This document shows positions 1 through 8,915 of a stretch of DNA of 64,000 nt, piece after piece (the first letter of the stretch is position 1; every line of letters begins with the position of its first letter). The DNA lies in NCBI GenBank assembly GCA_020444265.1, contig JAHLLH010000001.1, forward strand, positions 62,001 to 126,000. Direction: 5' to 3'. The notes below the pieces were generated by a model. The model saw nothing but the letters and a program-made list of their open reading frames with translations, did not search any database and was not told the origin of the DNA. The DNA comes from a bacterium. Lineage in GTDB: Bacteria > Electryoneota > Electryoneia > Electryoneales > Electryoneaceae. A program made the position numbers and the translations under genes.

Positions 1-691
1 ACGGGAGATGAAGATTTACGATCTTCGTCGCGATGTCCAACTGACCGGAAAGGTCGGGACCTACGACACGGAACGAAAAAATGGCCGAGTACCGCTTGAC
101 CCTGTATTGACCAGCTATGATTCCCTTGGCGTTGAAGAGGCGCGGATCACCGGATTGCAAATGGAATATGATTCCGATGATGGATATGCAACCGTTACCG
201 ACAGCGTCACCCTGAGCTGGCATGATGTTCGAGGCTATTGCGACTTGCTCTATTACTACTCGGATCTGGACAAGGCGCTGATGGTCGGATCGCCGAGGGT
301 GTTTCGCGACCGGGATGAGGCCGAAGGGGATTCGATCTGGCTCTATGTCACGGAAGGTGCTCTCGACTCGGTGGTGATTAAAGGGCAGGCAATTGCCTTT
401 ACCCCGTCGGACAGCAGCGAATACTCACCACGCAGTACGCTTGAGGGACGGCGGATTGTGATGGATTTCGAGGAGGGGAAGGTATCACGCATGCAGAGTG
501 ATGGGCAGGCGGTAGGAATCTATCATATCTTTGATGAGCACAAGGATCAGGGCTCAAACCGTGTCAGTGGCGACCGTGTCGTGCTGATGATGGGCGAAAA
601 GGGGTTGACGGATGTTCTGGTCAATGGGGGGACTGAGGGCAAGTTTTTACCACCCAGAATGGCGAAGGAGCTAAGGCGTGGCGACAGGTAA
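1..691 (+). CDS. LptA/OstA-like LPS transport protein (5' partial)
   Basis: The reading frame is open to the left edge, so this is probably the C-terminal part of a longer periplasmic protein; the first ATG in the window is at position 8. The sequence is rich in short beta strands with charged turns and ends with a phrase around [16 protein letters not shown], which resembles OstA/LptA beta-jellyroll repeats. LptA-type proteins bridge lipopolysaccharide across the periplasm. It overlaps the start of lptB by 14 bases, which supports a shared role in LPS export. It could instead be LptC-like or the N-terminal domain of an LptD-like protein. Family assignment is moderate. Confidence 0.6.
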   Translation, partial: REMKIYDLRRDVQLTGKVGTYDTERKNGRVPLDPVLTSYDSLGVEEARITGLQMEYDSDDGYATVTDSVTLSWHDVRGYCDLLYYYSDLDKALMVGSPRVFRDRDEAEGDSIWLYVTEGALDSVVIKGQAIAFTPSDSSEYSPRSTLEGRRIVMDFEEGKVSRMQSDGQAVGIYHIFDEHKDQGSNRVSGDRVVLMMGEKGLTDVLVNGGTEGKFLPPRMAKELRRGDR

Positions 692-1427
692 CCCGCAGAA
701 AAGCTGTTTGCGATCCGAACACCTTGTGAAGGTGTACGGCAGCAGACGAGTGGTCAACGATGTCTCCATCGAGGTAAACCAGGAGGAGATTGTTGGGCTA
801 CTTGGTCCGAACGGAGCGGGGAAGACAACCACCTTCTACATGACGGTGGGAATGGTCCAGCCGACAGAGGGTCGCGTGCTGTTGAACGACACCGACATCA
901 CCAAAATGAAGATGTACCAGCGGGCGCGGACCGGCATTGGCTACCTGCCGCAGGAATCCTCCATTTTTCGTAAAATGACCGTCGAACAGAACCTGATGGC
1001 TATCGCGGAAACCCTTTCCTTGACCCGCGCCCAGCGGAAAGAGAAGGTTGAAAAGCTGCTCGAAGAGTTCTCGATTACACATATCCGCAAGGGACGTGCG
1101 TACAATCTGTCAGGCGGCGAACGCCGTCGTACGGAAATCGCGCGCTCGCTGGTGACCGACCCCAAGTTCATCCTGCTCGATGAACCCTTTGCCGGGATCG
1201 ATCCGATTGCAGTCGCTGACATTCAGGAAATTGTGAAGGGGCTCGTCGAGCGCGGTATTGGTGTATTAATCACCGATCATAATGTTCATGAAACACTTGC
1301 GATCACCGATCGTGCGTACCTTCTCTACGAAGGACGTATCCTGAAATCGGGATCGAGTGAAGAATTGGCTACCGATCCCGAGGCACGGAAGCTGTACCTC
1401 GGTGAATCGTTCACGTTGAAGCGGTAA
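678..1427 (+). CDS. lptB: LPS export ABC transporter ATP-binding protein LptB
   Basis: Cytoplasmic ATPase of the LptB2FG complex that extracts lipopolysaccharide from the inner membrane. At 249 aa it has the family length. Walker A GPNGAGKT is at residues 43-50, the ABC signature LSGGERRR near 144, Walker B FILLDEPF near 165, and a switch histidine follows in ITDHNVHE. The GTG start at 678 is preceded by GGAG and AAGG purine stretches and overlaps the upstream LptA-like gene. rpoN follows 12 bases downstream; lptA-lptB-rpoN is a common order in Gram-negative bacteria. LptB is distinguished from generic ABC ATPases by the [19 protein letters not shown] stretch. Confidence 0.93.
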   Translation: MATGNPQKSCLRSEHLVKVYGSRRVVNDVSIEVNQEEIVGLLGPNGAGKTTTFYMTVGMVQPTEGRVLLNDTDITKMKMYQRARTGIGYLPQESSIFRKMTVEQNLMAIAETLSLTRAQRKEKVEKLLEEFSITHIRKGRAYNLSGGERRRTEIARSLVTDPKFILLDEPFAGIDPIAVADIQEIVKGLVERGIGVLITDHNVHETLAITDRAYLLYEGRILKSGSSEELATDPEARKLYLGESFTLKR

Positions 1428-1439
1428 GGAGCACCCCTC

Positions 1440-2906
1440 ATGCAGTTGCGTCAGGAGATCGGGCTACGACAGGAGCTGGTAACCCAGCCCCAGCAGATTC
1501 TCCGTTCCGAGTTGATCCAGACTCCTCTGCTTCAACTTGAGGCGCGTTTCCAGCAGGAAATCCAGGAGAATCCCTTCCTTGAACTCGAGGACGAGATGGA
1601 GCAGCGTCTCGACAAAGAGGACGAGAAGGATGATCGGCTGGAGAGCAATGTTGTGCGTGAAGCAGTTCAGGATGGTGAGGACTCGCACCAGAAAGAAGCG
1701 GAACGTGAGGAACGGGAACCCGACTGGGAGCAGATGTTTGACGACCAGGAGGATGAACGTCAGATTTACCGCGCCAATCGTGCCATCACCGAACCTGTTG
1801 AAATCCCCCAGGCAGATATCCAAACCCTTAGCGATAATCTTCGTGAACAGCTCTACATGGACCGGCTCACGCACCGTCAGCAGGAAATCGGTGAGTTCAT
1901 TATCGGCAGCCTCGACGCACGAGGTTACCTCGATGCACCGGTTGATCTGATTGCTGCGCTAGCGGAAGCTGAGGAAGATGAAGTCGAAGAGGTTTTGTCC
2001 CGGGTTCAGCACTATGATCCGCCCGGGATCGCCGCTCGCACTCTGCAGGAGTGCCTGCTAATCCAGATTGATCTGCGTGATGATATCGATCAGCTCGTGC
2101 GTAGGATTGTGGCGGAACACTTTGAGGATTTTGTCAACCGGCGCTATGAAACGATTGCGTCGGCCCTAGGTGTCACCCCACAGATGGTGCAATCGTCCTT
2201 TGGCGAGATCAGCAAGCTGAATCCGCAGCCGGGCGAAGGGGTGATTGATGAGAAGATGAATTACATCATCCCCGATCTTCTAGTGGATGTGATTCAGCAG
2301 ACCGAGGACGATGAACCGGAATTTGTTGTGATGCTCAACGATGGCAACATCCCGAGCTTCTACATCAACGAGGAGCTGAAAAAGCTCATCCTGAAGAAAA
2401 ATTCCGATAAGAAAGCACGGGAATTTGCCATCCAGAAGGCGGAATCCGCTCGCTGGTTCATCAATGCGATTATGCAGCGACGCACGACCATGATCCGCAC
2501 GATGCGTGCGATTGTCGAACGGCAGCGTGCGTGGTTCCTCAGTGGAAAAGATATAGATCTGAAACCGATGATCCTGATGGACATCGCCGATGATATCAGC
2601 ATGGACATTTCGACCATCAGTCGTGTCACACGAGATAAATACGTCCAGACACCCTATGGAGTCCGTGAGCTGAAATTCTATTTCAACGACCGGATGGAGA
2701 CCTCCTCCGGGGATGAAGTCGCTACACGAACCATCAAGGCGAAGCTGAAAGAGATCATTGAGGCGGAAAACAAGAAGAAGCCGCTTAGTGACCAGACCAT
2801 CGCCGATATGCTGGCCGAAGTGGGCTTCCCTATTGCGCGACGGACTGTGCAAAAGTACCGCGAACAGCTCAATATCCCGGTGAAACGACTTCGGCGGCAA
2901 GTGTAG
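1440..2906 (+). CDS. rpoN: RNA polymerase sigma-54 factor RpoN
   Basis: Alternative sigma factor that directs RNA polymerase to -24/-12 promoters and needs an enhancer-binding ATPase to open them. The 488-aa protein has the full architecture: Gln/Leu-rich region I (LRQEIGLRQELVTQPQQ) at the N-terminus, a very acidic region II (about 50-120), the core-binding domain, a helix-turn-helix, and the RpoN box ARRTVQKYRE at 466-475 (A-R-R-T-V-x-K-Y-R-E). AAGGAG precedes the ATG by about 8 bases. It is likely co-transcribed with lptB. I saw no clear -24/-12 promoter in the intergenic regions I scanned, so its targets are probably elsewhere. Confidence 0.96.
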   Translation: MQLRQEIGLRQELVTQPQQILRSELIQTPLLQLEARFQQEIQENPFLELEDEMEQRLDKEDEKDDRLESNVVREAVQDGEDSHQKEAEREEREPDWEQMFDDQEDERQIYRANRAITEPVEIPQADIQTLSDNLREQLYMDRLTHRQQEIGEFIIGSLDARGYLDAPVDLIAALAEAEEDEVEEVLSRVQHYDPPGIAARTLQECLLIQIDLRDDIDQLVRRIVAEHFEDFVNRRYETIASALGVTPQMVQSSFGEISKLNPQPGEGVIDEKMNYIIPDLLVDVIQQTEDDEPEFVVMLNDGNIPSFYINEELKKLILKKNSDKKAREFAIQKAESARWFINAIMQRRTTMIRTMRAIVERQRAWFLSGKDIDLKPMILMDIADDISMDISTISRVTRDKYVQTPYGVRELKFYFNDRMETSSGDEVATRTIKAKLKEIIEAENKKKPLSDQTIADMLAEVGFPIARRTVQKYREQLNIPVKRLRRQV

Positions 2907-2950
2907 GGCGATCGGTCAGGTCAGATCGACAGGTTTGACAGAACTGAAGG

Positions 2951-3102
2951 TGTCGTTGCGAAGCGGGCTGATGCATAGCAAAGCCTGGTAAAGCAATCTC
3001 ATAGCACTCATCTTAGTTCATTGCACGCAGAGCGCGTAGCTAGTTGATTTGGAAGCGATTCGAGACTGCTTCGTTGGTGCTTCGCACCGCCTCGCAGCAA
3101 CA
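2951..3102. repeat. Palindromic MITE/REP-like element, copy A
   Basis: Imperfect long inverted repeat filling the rpoN to citryl-CoA-lyase gap. The left end reads TGTCGTTGCGAAG and the right end reads CTTCGCACCGCCTCGCAGCAACA. A near copy of the outer arms is seen at 26917-27050 and 34791-34929. No ORF or transposase is inside. I see no convincing promoter in this gap. Confidence 0.6.
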
Positions 3103-3124
3103 GAAACAACCACCTGAGAGGAAG

Positions 3125-3925
3125 ATGGAACGAGCCTCGAACGATGTGACAAAGGTAACCGAAGAGCGGGTGTTGGTACGAGGCCTGCCCATCGAGGACC
3201 TGATTGCGGGCAAGTCGTTCGCGGCGAGCATCTTCCTGCTGCTGCAAGGACGTCTACCTGGCGATGAGGAAGAGAAGCTGACGTCGGCCATTTTGGTGGC
3301 CCTGATTGATCATGGGCTTGATACTCCCTCGATCCATGCAACGCTTGCTGTCCAACGCGGTGGAAACCCCCTCAATGTTGCTGTCGGTGCAGGTATGCTC
3401 GCCTTTGGCGATAAGCATGGTGGTGGCCTTGAATATGCCGCTGAACTGTTTCAGGAAGCGGGGAAGATGCAGGGTAGCGCGTCGGCGGTGGCATCCGAAA
3501 TTGTCGGGATGTACGCTGGCAGCAAGATGAGTGTGCCAGGCTATGGTCACCGTACTCACAAGACTGATCCACGTACCATAGCCTTGCTGAAGAAAGCGCA
3601 TGACCTGGATTTGTTTGGCCGCTACTGTGAAATCGCTGTAGCCATTGAAGAGGCCCTTGCAGCTCGTTATCGTCAACCTCTCCCTCTCAACGTCGATGGT
3701 GCCGCTGCAGCCTTGATCTGTGAGCTCGGTTTTGATTGGCGCCTGGGACGTGCATTCTTTATCCTCAGCAGGTCCGCAGGGACTGTGGCTCATGCCTATG
3801 AGGAACTGCGTCAGGAAGCGCCCCTCGCACCGTTGGGCAACATTCCCTGGCGACGCGGTTCCGGCGGCGCAGAAGGGTATGAGCTCGGCAACCAGAATGC
3901 GGGCGATCATATGAACGGGGACTGA
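3125..3925 (+). CDS. Citryl-CoA lyase-like protein (short citrate synthase fold)
   Basis: At 266 aa it is about 60 percent the length of citrate synthase and matches the citryl-CoA lyase type, which cleaves citryl-CoA to acetyl-CoA and oxaloacetate. Catalytic positions of the fold are visible: His in GDKHGGG, His in PGYGHRTHKTDPR, and Asp in LPLNVDGAAAAL, followed by AFFILSRSAGTVAHAYEE. I chose the ATG at 3125, preceded by GAGAGGAAG; an in-frame start at 3044 would lie inside a repeat element. It sits before tetrapyrrole genes with no obvious link. A separate full-length citrate synthase is at 27628, so a synthase role here is less likely. Substrate is inferred from family resemblance only. 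Confidence 0.75.
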   Translation: MERASNDVTKVTEERVLVRGLPIEDLIAGKSFAASIFLLLQGRLPGDEEEKLTSAILVALIDHGLDTPSIHATLAVQRGGNPLNVAVGAGMLAFGDKHGGGLEYAAELFQEAGKMQGSASAVASEIVGMYAGSKMSVPGYGHRTHKTDPRTIALLKKAHDLDLFGRYCEIAVAIEEALAARYRQPLPLNVDGAAAALICELGFDWRLGRAFFILSRSAGTVAHAYEELRQEAPLAPLGNIPWRRGSGGAEGYELGNQNAGDHMNGD

Positions 3926-3953
3926 GACGTCCCCCATCCGGTGAGAGTTGTCC

Positions 3954-4589
3954 ATGTACCTGCCCTTGATTCATCGGGGAGACCGCACACGTGCCCTTGT
4001 TGTTGGTGGGGGCGCGATTGCGAAGCGCAAAGTGCAGGACCTGCTGGACGCCGGGGCCTCGGTTTCTGTGATCTCTCCTGAATGGAACCCGGGACTGCGG
4101 TCCCTGCTCGATTCAAAATCCCTCCAGAACGAGACACGTCCATACCAGTCCGGTGATATCGAGGGCTACAATCTGATCATCGTGGCGACGGATGATGAGA
4201 CAGTCAACCGTCAGGTAAGCGAGGAAGCGCGGGAACGTGGTATTCCCGTCAATGTGGTCGATCAGCCTGATCTTTGTACGGTCTACTTTGCTGCAGTCGT
4301 TCGACGTCCTCCTTTGACGATCGCCATATCTACCGGTGGCGCGGCCCCCTTTTTTGCACGAGAGATGAAGAAATCCCTGGCCAACTGGGTCGATCAGGGC
4401 TGGGATACGCGTGCGGAATGGGCAAAATTAATTCGGGCTTGGGCACTGAAGCATGTTGAAAGCAGCGAGGAACGCGAGGCGCTGTTCGCCCGATTCATGG
4501 CTTTACCATCGGACCGTCTGATGCAGTGGAAGCTGGATGACCCCCCTGTTCAACTCTGGCAAGAATGGAGTAGGAAGGAGGAAGCATGA
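3954..4589 (+). CDS. Precorrin-2 dehydrogenase (siroheme synthase N-terminal type)
   Basis: NAD-dependent oxidation of precorrin-2 to sirohydrochlorin in siroheme or cobalamin synthesis, possibly with ferrochelatase activity as in Met8. The Rossmann motif RALVVGGGAIAKRKVQ starts near residue 10, and the family signature VVDQPDLCTVYFAAVVRR and STGGAAPFFAREMKK lie in the middle. ATG at 3954 follows GGTGAGAG; an upstream TTG at 3948 is too close to that site. The stop overlaps the hemC start by four bases (ATGA), so the two are translationally coupled. This single-domain form works beside the separate methyltransferase domain encoded at 5529. Confidence 0.9.
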   Translation: MYLPLIHRGDRTRALVVGGGAIAKRKVQDLLDAGASVSVISPEWNPGLRSLLDSKSLQNETRPYQSGDIEGYNLIIVATDDETVNRQVSEEARERGIPVNVVDQPDLCTVYFAAVVRRPPLTIAISTGGAAPFFAREMKKSLANWVDQGWDTRAEWAKLIRAWALKHVESSEEREALFARFMALPSDRLMQWKLDDPPVQLWQEWSRKEEA

Positions 4590-5527
4590 GTGCACAATCA
4601 GCACGAAAGCTGGTACGGATCGGCACCCGAGGCAGCAAGCTTGCCCTCTGGCAGGCGAATGCTGCAGCCGAGATGGTTCAACGGGCGTTTCCTGCTGTCG
4701 AGGTGGAAATTGTTCCGATCAGCACCAAAGGGGATGATGACCTGAGCACACCCCTTGCTGACTTGGGCGGGGCAGGGGTGTTTGTCAAACAGATCGAAAA
4801 GGAGCTGCGTGCCGAGGCCATCGACATCGCGGTTCATAGCGCGAAAGATCTGCCTGCAAAGGATAGCCGTGGGCTGATGATCGCAGCCACCCCTCCGCGC
4901 GGTGTAGTCAACGATGTGATTGTCTGCCGTGAGCACCTCGGCTTCGAGGATCTGCCCAAGGGGGCGGTGGTGGGAACATCCAGCCCGAGACGTGCGGCCC
5001 AGCTTTTACGTACCCGCGCTGATCTTGTCATCAAGGATATCCGTGGCAATGTGGATACACGTCTGCGCAAGGTTGACGAGGGTGACTATGATGCCACCCT
5101 TTTCGCCTGGATCGGGCTGAGACGGATGGGCTATGCATGGCGTATTGACGATGTCTTCCCGACTCACGACATGTTACCCTCACCCTCGCAAGGAGTCATC
5201 GCTTTACAGGTGAGGAAAAAGGATCGTGAACTTGCTGATGCGCTCAGTACTGTCAGCCACCGTACGACTCACGCACGCTTGCGTGCGGAACGAGCCTACC
5301 TTGCTGAGATGAATGCTGGTTGTCATCTGGCGGTCGCTGGACTGTCCCGTCACTATGGGGCCGAGGGCATGCACATGCAGGGGCGTGTCCTCTCGCTGGA
5401 TGGTGTAACCATGCTCGAAGCGGATCGAAATATTTCTGCGAAGGAACAACCCGAGGAACTGGGGAAACGGGTTGCCAGGGATCTCCTCGACCAGGGAGCC
5501 GGGGAGCTGTTGAAGGAAGTGAAGTAA
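4586..5527 (+). CDS. hemC: Porphobilinogen deaminase (hydroxymethylbilane synthase)
   Basis: Condenses four porphobilinogens to hydroxymethylbilane in the cytoplasm. At 313 aa it has the usual length. Visible family features are IGTRGSKLALWQAN at the N-terminus, the substrate-binding VHSAKDLP segment, GTSSPRRAAQL, the DIRGNVDTRLRK basic stretch, and the dipyrromethane-cofactor cysteine at residue 246 within MNAGCHLAVAG. Start ATG follows GGAAGGAGGAAGC, a strong ribosome binding site. It overlaps the dehydrogenase gene by four bases and ends one base before the cobA-hemD gene, which uses its product. Confidence 0.97.
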   Translation: MSAQSARKLVRIGTRGSKLALWQANAAAEMVQRAFPAVEVEIVPISTKGDDDLSTPLADLGGAGVFVKQIEKELRAEAIDIAVHSAKDLPAKDSRGLMIAATPPRGVVNDVIVCREHLGFEDLPKGAVVGTSSPRRAAQLLRTRADLVIKDIRGNVDTRLRKVDEGDYDATLFAWIGLRRMGYAWRIDDVFPTHDMLPSPSQGVIALQVRKKDRELADALSTVSHRTTHARLRAERAYLAEMNAGCHLAVAGLSRHYGAEGMHMQGRVLSLDGVTMLEADRNISAKEQPEELGKRVARDLLDQGAGELLKEVK

Positions 5528-5528
5528 G

Positions 5529-7079
5529 ATGAATGAGTGGGGGATAACCGGTGGGCACGAAAGCGGGATTGTCTATCTCGTCGGTGCCGGACCGGGTGAC
5601 CCGGGGCTGATTACACGCCGTGGGTACGATGTTTTGCATCATGCCGATGCGATCTGTGTCGATGCGTTGGTCGATCCTGTTCTTCTGGCCGATGTACCGG
5701 AAGAGGTAGAGCGGTACTATGTCGGCAAACATGCCGGCTTTCACACGTTGAAGCAGGAAGGTATCCAGGAACTGATCATTCGCCTTGCGAAAGAGGGGAA
5801 ACGGGTTGTCCGCTTGAAAGGCGGGGACCCGTTTGTTTTTGGACGTGGCGGGGAAGAGGCGCTGGCCTTACGTGAGGCAGGGGTCCCCTTCGAAATTGTT
5901 CCTGGAGTTACTGCGGCTGTAGCCGCGTCCGCTTATGCAGGCATTCCAATTACCCAGCGCAAAATGGCCTGCTTTGCGATGATGTTGACCGCGCACGAGA
6001 TGCCGGACAAGGATTCAAGCTGCGCCACCTTGCCCTGGCCTGAGATCGCCAAACTGACCGGCGGCACCATCGCTGGCTACATGGGAGTGAAGACTCTTCC
6101 CAAGGTGATCGAGCGTCTGGTAGAGGGCGGCATGAACCCTGAAACCCCGGCGGCATTGATCGAACGAGGGACCATGGGTGGTCAAAAGGTGGTCACCTCT
6201 ACCCTCATGAAGTTAGCGGTGGATGGTCAGGCGGCCGGGATCAAACCTCCGGCTCTGTTTGTGATTGGAGAGGTTGTCTCACTCAGTGAGCGAATTAACT
6301 GGCTCAACCCGGCTCCATTAGCGGGGAAGAGAGTAATGGTAACCCGTCCAGCACGGCAAGCAATGCCGATGGTCCAGTCCCTGCAACATCTTGGCGCGAC
6401 TGTACTTCCGGCGCCTACTATTAAGGTTGCACCGACCTACATCGAAGCTTCCTGGAAGCGTATGCTGTCGCAGCCGGACCGTGGCGGCTGGATCATCTTT
6501 ACCAGCGAAAACGGCGTCCGCTATTTTATGGAAGGTCTCGACAAAGCGGGGCAGGATGTCCGTTTCCTCGGCCGCTTCAAAATCGCTGCGATCGGGTCAG
6601 GTACCCGTGATGAGCTCGCGTCACGTGGCCTGAAGGCGGACTTCGTTCCCAGCCGATCCACTACAGCCGTCCTGTCGGAAGAACTACCCGCCCATCTCGA
6701 AAAGGGGCAGTGGGTGATCCGCGTACGCGGCAATCTTGGCGACACCAACGTCGAAAAAGCTCTTGCTGCCGCCGGTGCCGAGGTTCAGGCGCAGTATGTC
6801 TACGAGACTGTCACTGCGCCATTAAACGATCTTGTCCGAGCCTGGGTCCACGATGTCGCTCCCGACATCATTGCCTTCACCAGTGGCTCAGCCTACAGCG
6901 GCTTTCAGGAGCAGTGGGGGGAGGAAGCAGACAGCCTTTTGCGCGGTGCAAAACTGGCAAGTGTCGGCCCCTTCACGAGCAGGATCATACGCGACGAGGG
7001 TTACGAGGTCGCCATCGAAGCGGACCCCTACAATGTAACCGGTCTTGTCGAGGCGATCAGGGAAGATTGCGAAGTGTAG
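5529..7079 (+). CDS. cobA-hemD: Uroporphyrinogen-III C-methyltransferase / uroporphyrinogen-III synthase fusion
   Basis: Bifunctional 516-aa protein. Residues about 13-260 are a SAM-dependent CobA domain (VYLVGAGPGDPGLITRRG, GGDPFVFGRGGEEALAL, VPGVTAAVAASAYAGIPITQR) that makes precorrin-2. Residues about 265-510 are HemD (GKRVMVTRPARQAMPMVQSL, IIFTSENGVRYF, IAFTSGSAYSGF), which cyclises hydroxymethylbilane. It follows hemC by one base. Dehydrogenase, hemC and this fusion form the branch from porphobilinogen to sirohydrochlorin. hemA, hemB and hemL are not in the window. The operon ends at the hairpin at 7121-7164. Confidence 0.95.
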   Translation: MNEWGITGGHESGIVYLVGAGPGDPGLITRRGYDVLHHADAICVDALVDPVLLADVPEEVERYYVGKHAGFHTLKQEGIQELIIRLAKEGKRVVRLKGGDPFVFGRGGEEALALREAGVPFEIVPGVTAAVAASAYAGIPITQRKMACFAMMLTAHEMPDKDSSCATLPWPEIAKLTGGTIAGYMGVKTLPKVIERLVEGGMNPETPAALIERGTMGGQKVVTSTLMKLAVDGQAAGIKPPALFVIGEVVSLSERINWLNPAPLAGKRVMVTRPARQAMPMVQSLQHLGATVLPAPTIKVAPTYIEASWKRMLSQPDRGGWIIFTSENGVRYFMEGLDKAGQDVRFLGRFKIAAIGSGTRDELASRGLKADFVPSRSTTAVLSEELPAHLEKGQWVIRVRGNLGDTNVEKALAAAGAEVQAQYVYETVTAPLNDLVRAWVHDVAPDIIAFTSGSAYSGFQEQWGEEADSLLRGAKLASVGPFTSRIIRDEGYEVAIEADPYNVTGLVEAIREDCEV

Positions 7080-7080
7080 G

Positions 7081-7118
7081 TGTCGAGTCATTGCGAGGAA
7101 GGGCGTAGCCCTGACAAT
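7081..7118. repeat. Half copy of the palindromic intergenic element
   Basis: TGTCGAGTCATTGCGAGGAAGGGC resembles the left arm of the elements at 26917 and 34791 (TGTCGCTGCGAGGAACG). Only one arm is present, directly before the cobA-hemD terminator. Confidence 0.4.
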
Positions 7119-7120
7119 GC

Positions 7121-7164
7121 AACCCCCTCAGTCCTGGCACCAGTTGCCAGAAACTGAGGGGGTT
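7121..7164 (+). terminator. Bidirectional hairpin terminator between convergent genes
   Basis: A perfect 12-bp stem, AACCCCCTCAGT (7121-7132) with ACTGAGGGGGTT (7153-7164), encloses a second perfect 6-bp stem CTGGCA/TGCCAG (7134-7139/7145-7150). It separates cobA-hemD from the convergent symporter gene ending at 7195. The T-run is weak (GTTTC), so it could serve either strand. Confidence 0.75.
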
Positions 7165-7194
7165 GTTTCACAACGTTCTATATGACTTGTCAAC

Positions 7195-8865
7195 TCACCA
7201 GTGCTGCTTCCGCACTGGCACATGATCTCGGCTGAAGTATTCTTCCTTCATCTCCTTGATCTTCGGTGCGAGCAGAATCAGGGCGATCAGGTTGGGGATC
7301 GCCATGATCGACAGCGCCACGTCTCCAAAGCCCCAGACCGTCGTCAAAGCAAGGTTGCTGGCGAGGAAGACGACCACCACATAGACGAGCCTGTAGGGGC
7401 GAATGCCCCGCCGTCCGAAGAGGTAGACCGATGCACGGTCGCCGTAGTAGGACCACGAAATAGCCGTCGAGATGGCGAAGAGTAGCACGCCAAAGGTCAC
7501 CATCCAGCTTCCCCATTTGCCACCGAGCCCCTGTTCAAAGGCCTGTGAGGTCAGCAGGGAACCATTCCTAAGCGCCTTGCCACGCAGAATGGCATCCTCC
7601 AGATGGTTTCCGTCACGATCTTCAAGCTTCACCGGGTTGCCATCCTCAACCGTCAGGATGGCACCGTTGATCGGAATCGCATCTCCATCATCTGTGACAT
7701 AAACCCAGTTGGGCGTTTCAACGAACCCGTTCTGGTAGATGTAGCGGACTTCTTCGATCTGGCCGTTGATGATTTCCGCACGGCCCGTGAAGTGCTCCTC
7801 ATCGAAAGCGTGGCCACCAGGTTGCAAGTCGGCATGGTTGAGTACGACGGTCGGGCTATCCCATCCGATGTCGGTTGGGTAGGGGGTCTTCCATGCGCCA
7901 CTTGTTAGAATCGTCAGACCTGTCAGGGTGCAGATCAGAAGAGTGTCGAGGAAGGGGCCGATCATGGCAACGGTTCCCTCACGGACCGGTTCTTCGGTCT
8001 TTGCGGCAGCATGGGCGATGGGAGCCGATCCCTGCCCGGATTCATTTGAATAGATGCCACGGCGAACACCCCAGAGTACAGCCATGAAAAACGTTGACCC
8101 GGCGAATCCACCAGTTGCCCCACGGGGGGTGAAGGCATTTTCGAAGATCATCGCGAAGGTGGCGGGCACCTCGGCGATGTTTTTGCCAACGACAAACAGG
8201 GCGGCCAATACGTAGATCAGAGCCATGAAGGGGACGAGACGGCTTGTTACAACACCGATCCGTCGAATCCCACCAATGATCACCAATCCAACCGCGGTCG
8301 CCAGCACAATGCCGGTCACCCAGGAAGGGACTCCGAAGTCGGCACGGAAACTGTCAGCCACGGTGAATGCCTGGATTGCATTTCCCGTCCCGAAGCTGGA
8401 GATGATGGTTGCTCCGGCAAACACCACGGCGAGGGGTTTCCATCCTTTGCCGAGACCCTGTTCGATGTAGTACATCGGGCCGCCGGAGGCGCTGCCATCC
8501 TTGTGAATTTTACGGTACTTCATCGCGAGGGTCGCTTCGCTGAATTTGGTTGCCATGCCGAGGAAGGCGGTAACCCACATCCAGAAAAGCGCGCCGGGAC
8601 CGCCGAAATGGATGGCGGTAGCCACACCCGCGATATTCCCGATGCCAATGGTTGCCGAGAGGGCGGCGGACAAGGCTTGCAGGTGGTTGACATCACCTTC
8701 GTCATCATCCTTGTCGTAGACTCCCGCAACTACCTTCCAGGAGTGGCCGAAACGGATCATCTGGACCAGTTTTAGCCGCCATGTGAGGTAGATCCCCGTG
8801 CCGAGCAAAGGGACGATCAGGAGTGTGCTGAAGAACGAGGAAATGGTATCAATCACTTCATGCAT
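7195..8865 (-). CDS. Sodium:alanine/glycine symporter family (AGCS) protein with a large hydrophilic insertion
   Basis: Inner-membrane Na+-coupled uptake of alanine or glycine is the usual role. Family features include YLTWRLKLVQM near the N-terminus, QALSAALSATIGIGNIAGVATAI, GGPGALFWMWVTAFLGMATKF, GGPMYYIEQGLG, and RRGIYSNESGQGSAPIAHAAA. At 556 aa it exceeds the usual 440-480. The excess is one hydrophilic, Asp/Gly-rich block at about residues 324-434, between the helix ending LTGLTILTSG and the conserved SLLTSQAFEQGLG. The ATG at 8865 was kept. The next gene upstream on this strand is another sodium symporter 50 bases away, so they may be co-transcribed. Confidence 0.9.
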   Translation of the reverse strand: MHEVIDTISSFFSTLLIVPLLGTGIYLTWRLKLVQMIRFGHSWKVVAGVYDKDDDEGDVNHLQALSAALSATIGIGNIAGVATAIHFGGPGALFWMWVTAFLGMATKFSEATLAMKYRKIHKDGSASGGPMYYIEQGLGKGWKPLAVVFAGATIISSFGTGNAIQAFTVADSFRADFGVPSWVTGIVLATAVGLVIIGGIRRIGVVTSRLVPFMALIYVLAALFVVGKNIAEVPATFAMIFENAFTPRGATGGFAGSTFFMAVLWGVRRGIYSNESGQGSAPIAHAAAKTEEPVREGTVAMIGPFLDTLLICTLTGLTILTSGAWKTPYPTDIGWDSPTVVLNHADLQPGGHAFDEEHFTGRAEIINGQIEEVRYIYQNGFVETPNWVYVTDDGDAIPINGAILTVEDGNPVKLEDRDGNHLEDAILRGKALRNGSLLTSQAFEQGLGGKWGSWMVTFGVLLFAISTAISWSYYGDRASVYLFGRRGIRPYRLVYVVVVFLASNLALTTVWGFGDVALSIMAIPNLIALILLAPKIKEMKEEYFSRDHVPVRKQHW

Positions 8866-8915
8866 AAGGCGCGTCTCTCCGCGTGTTGACCTCTAATCCA
8901 GTCCGCATACTGCAA

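Noticed and set aside
3008-3341. Minus-strand ORFs opposite the citryl-CoA lyase gene
   Set aside because: They are shadows of the coding strand, Arg/Ser/Pro-rich and without family features; the plus strand carries the catalytic motifs.
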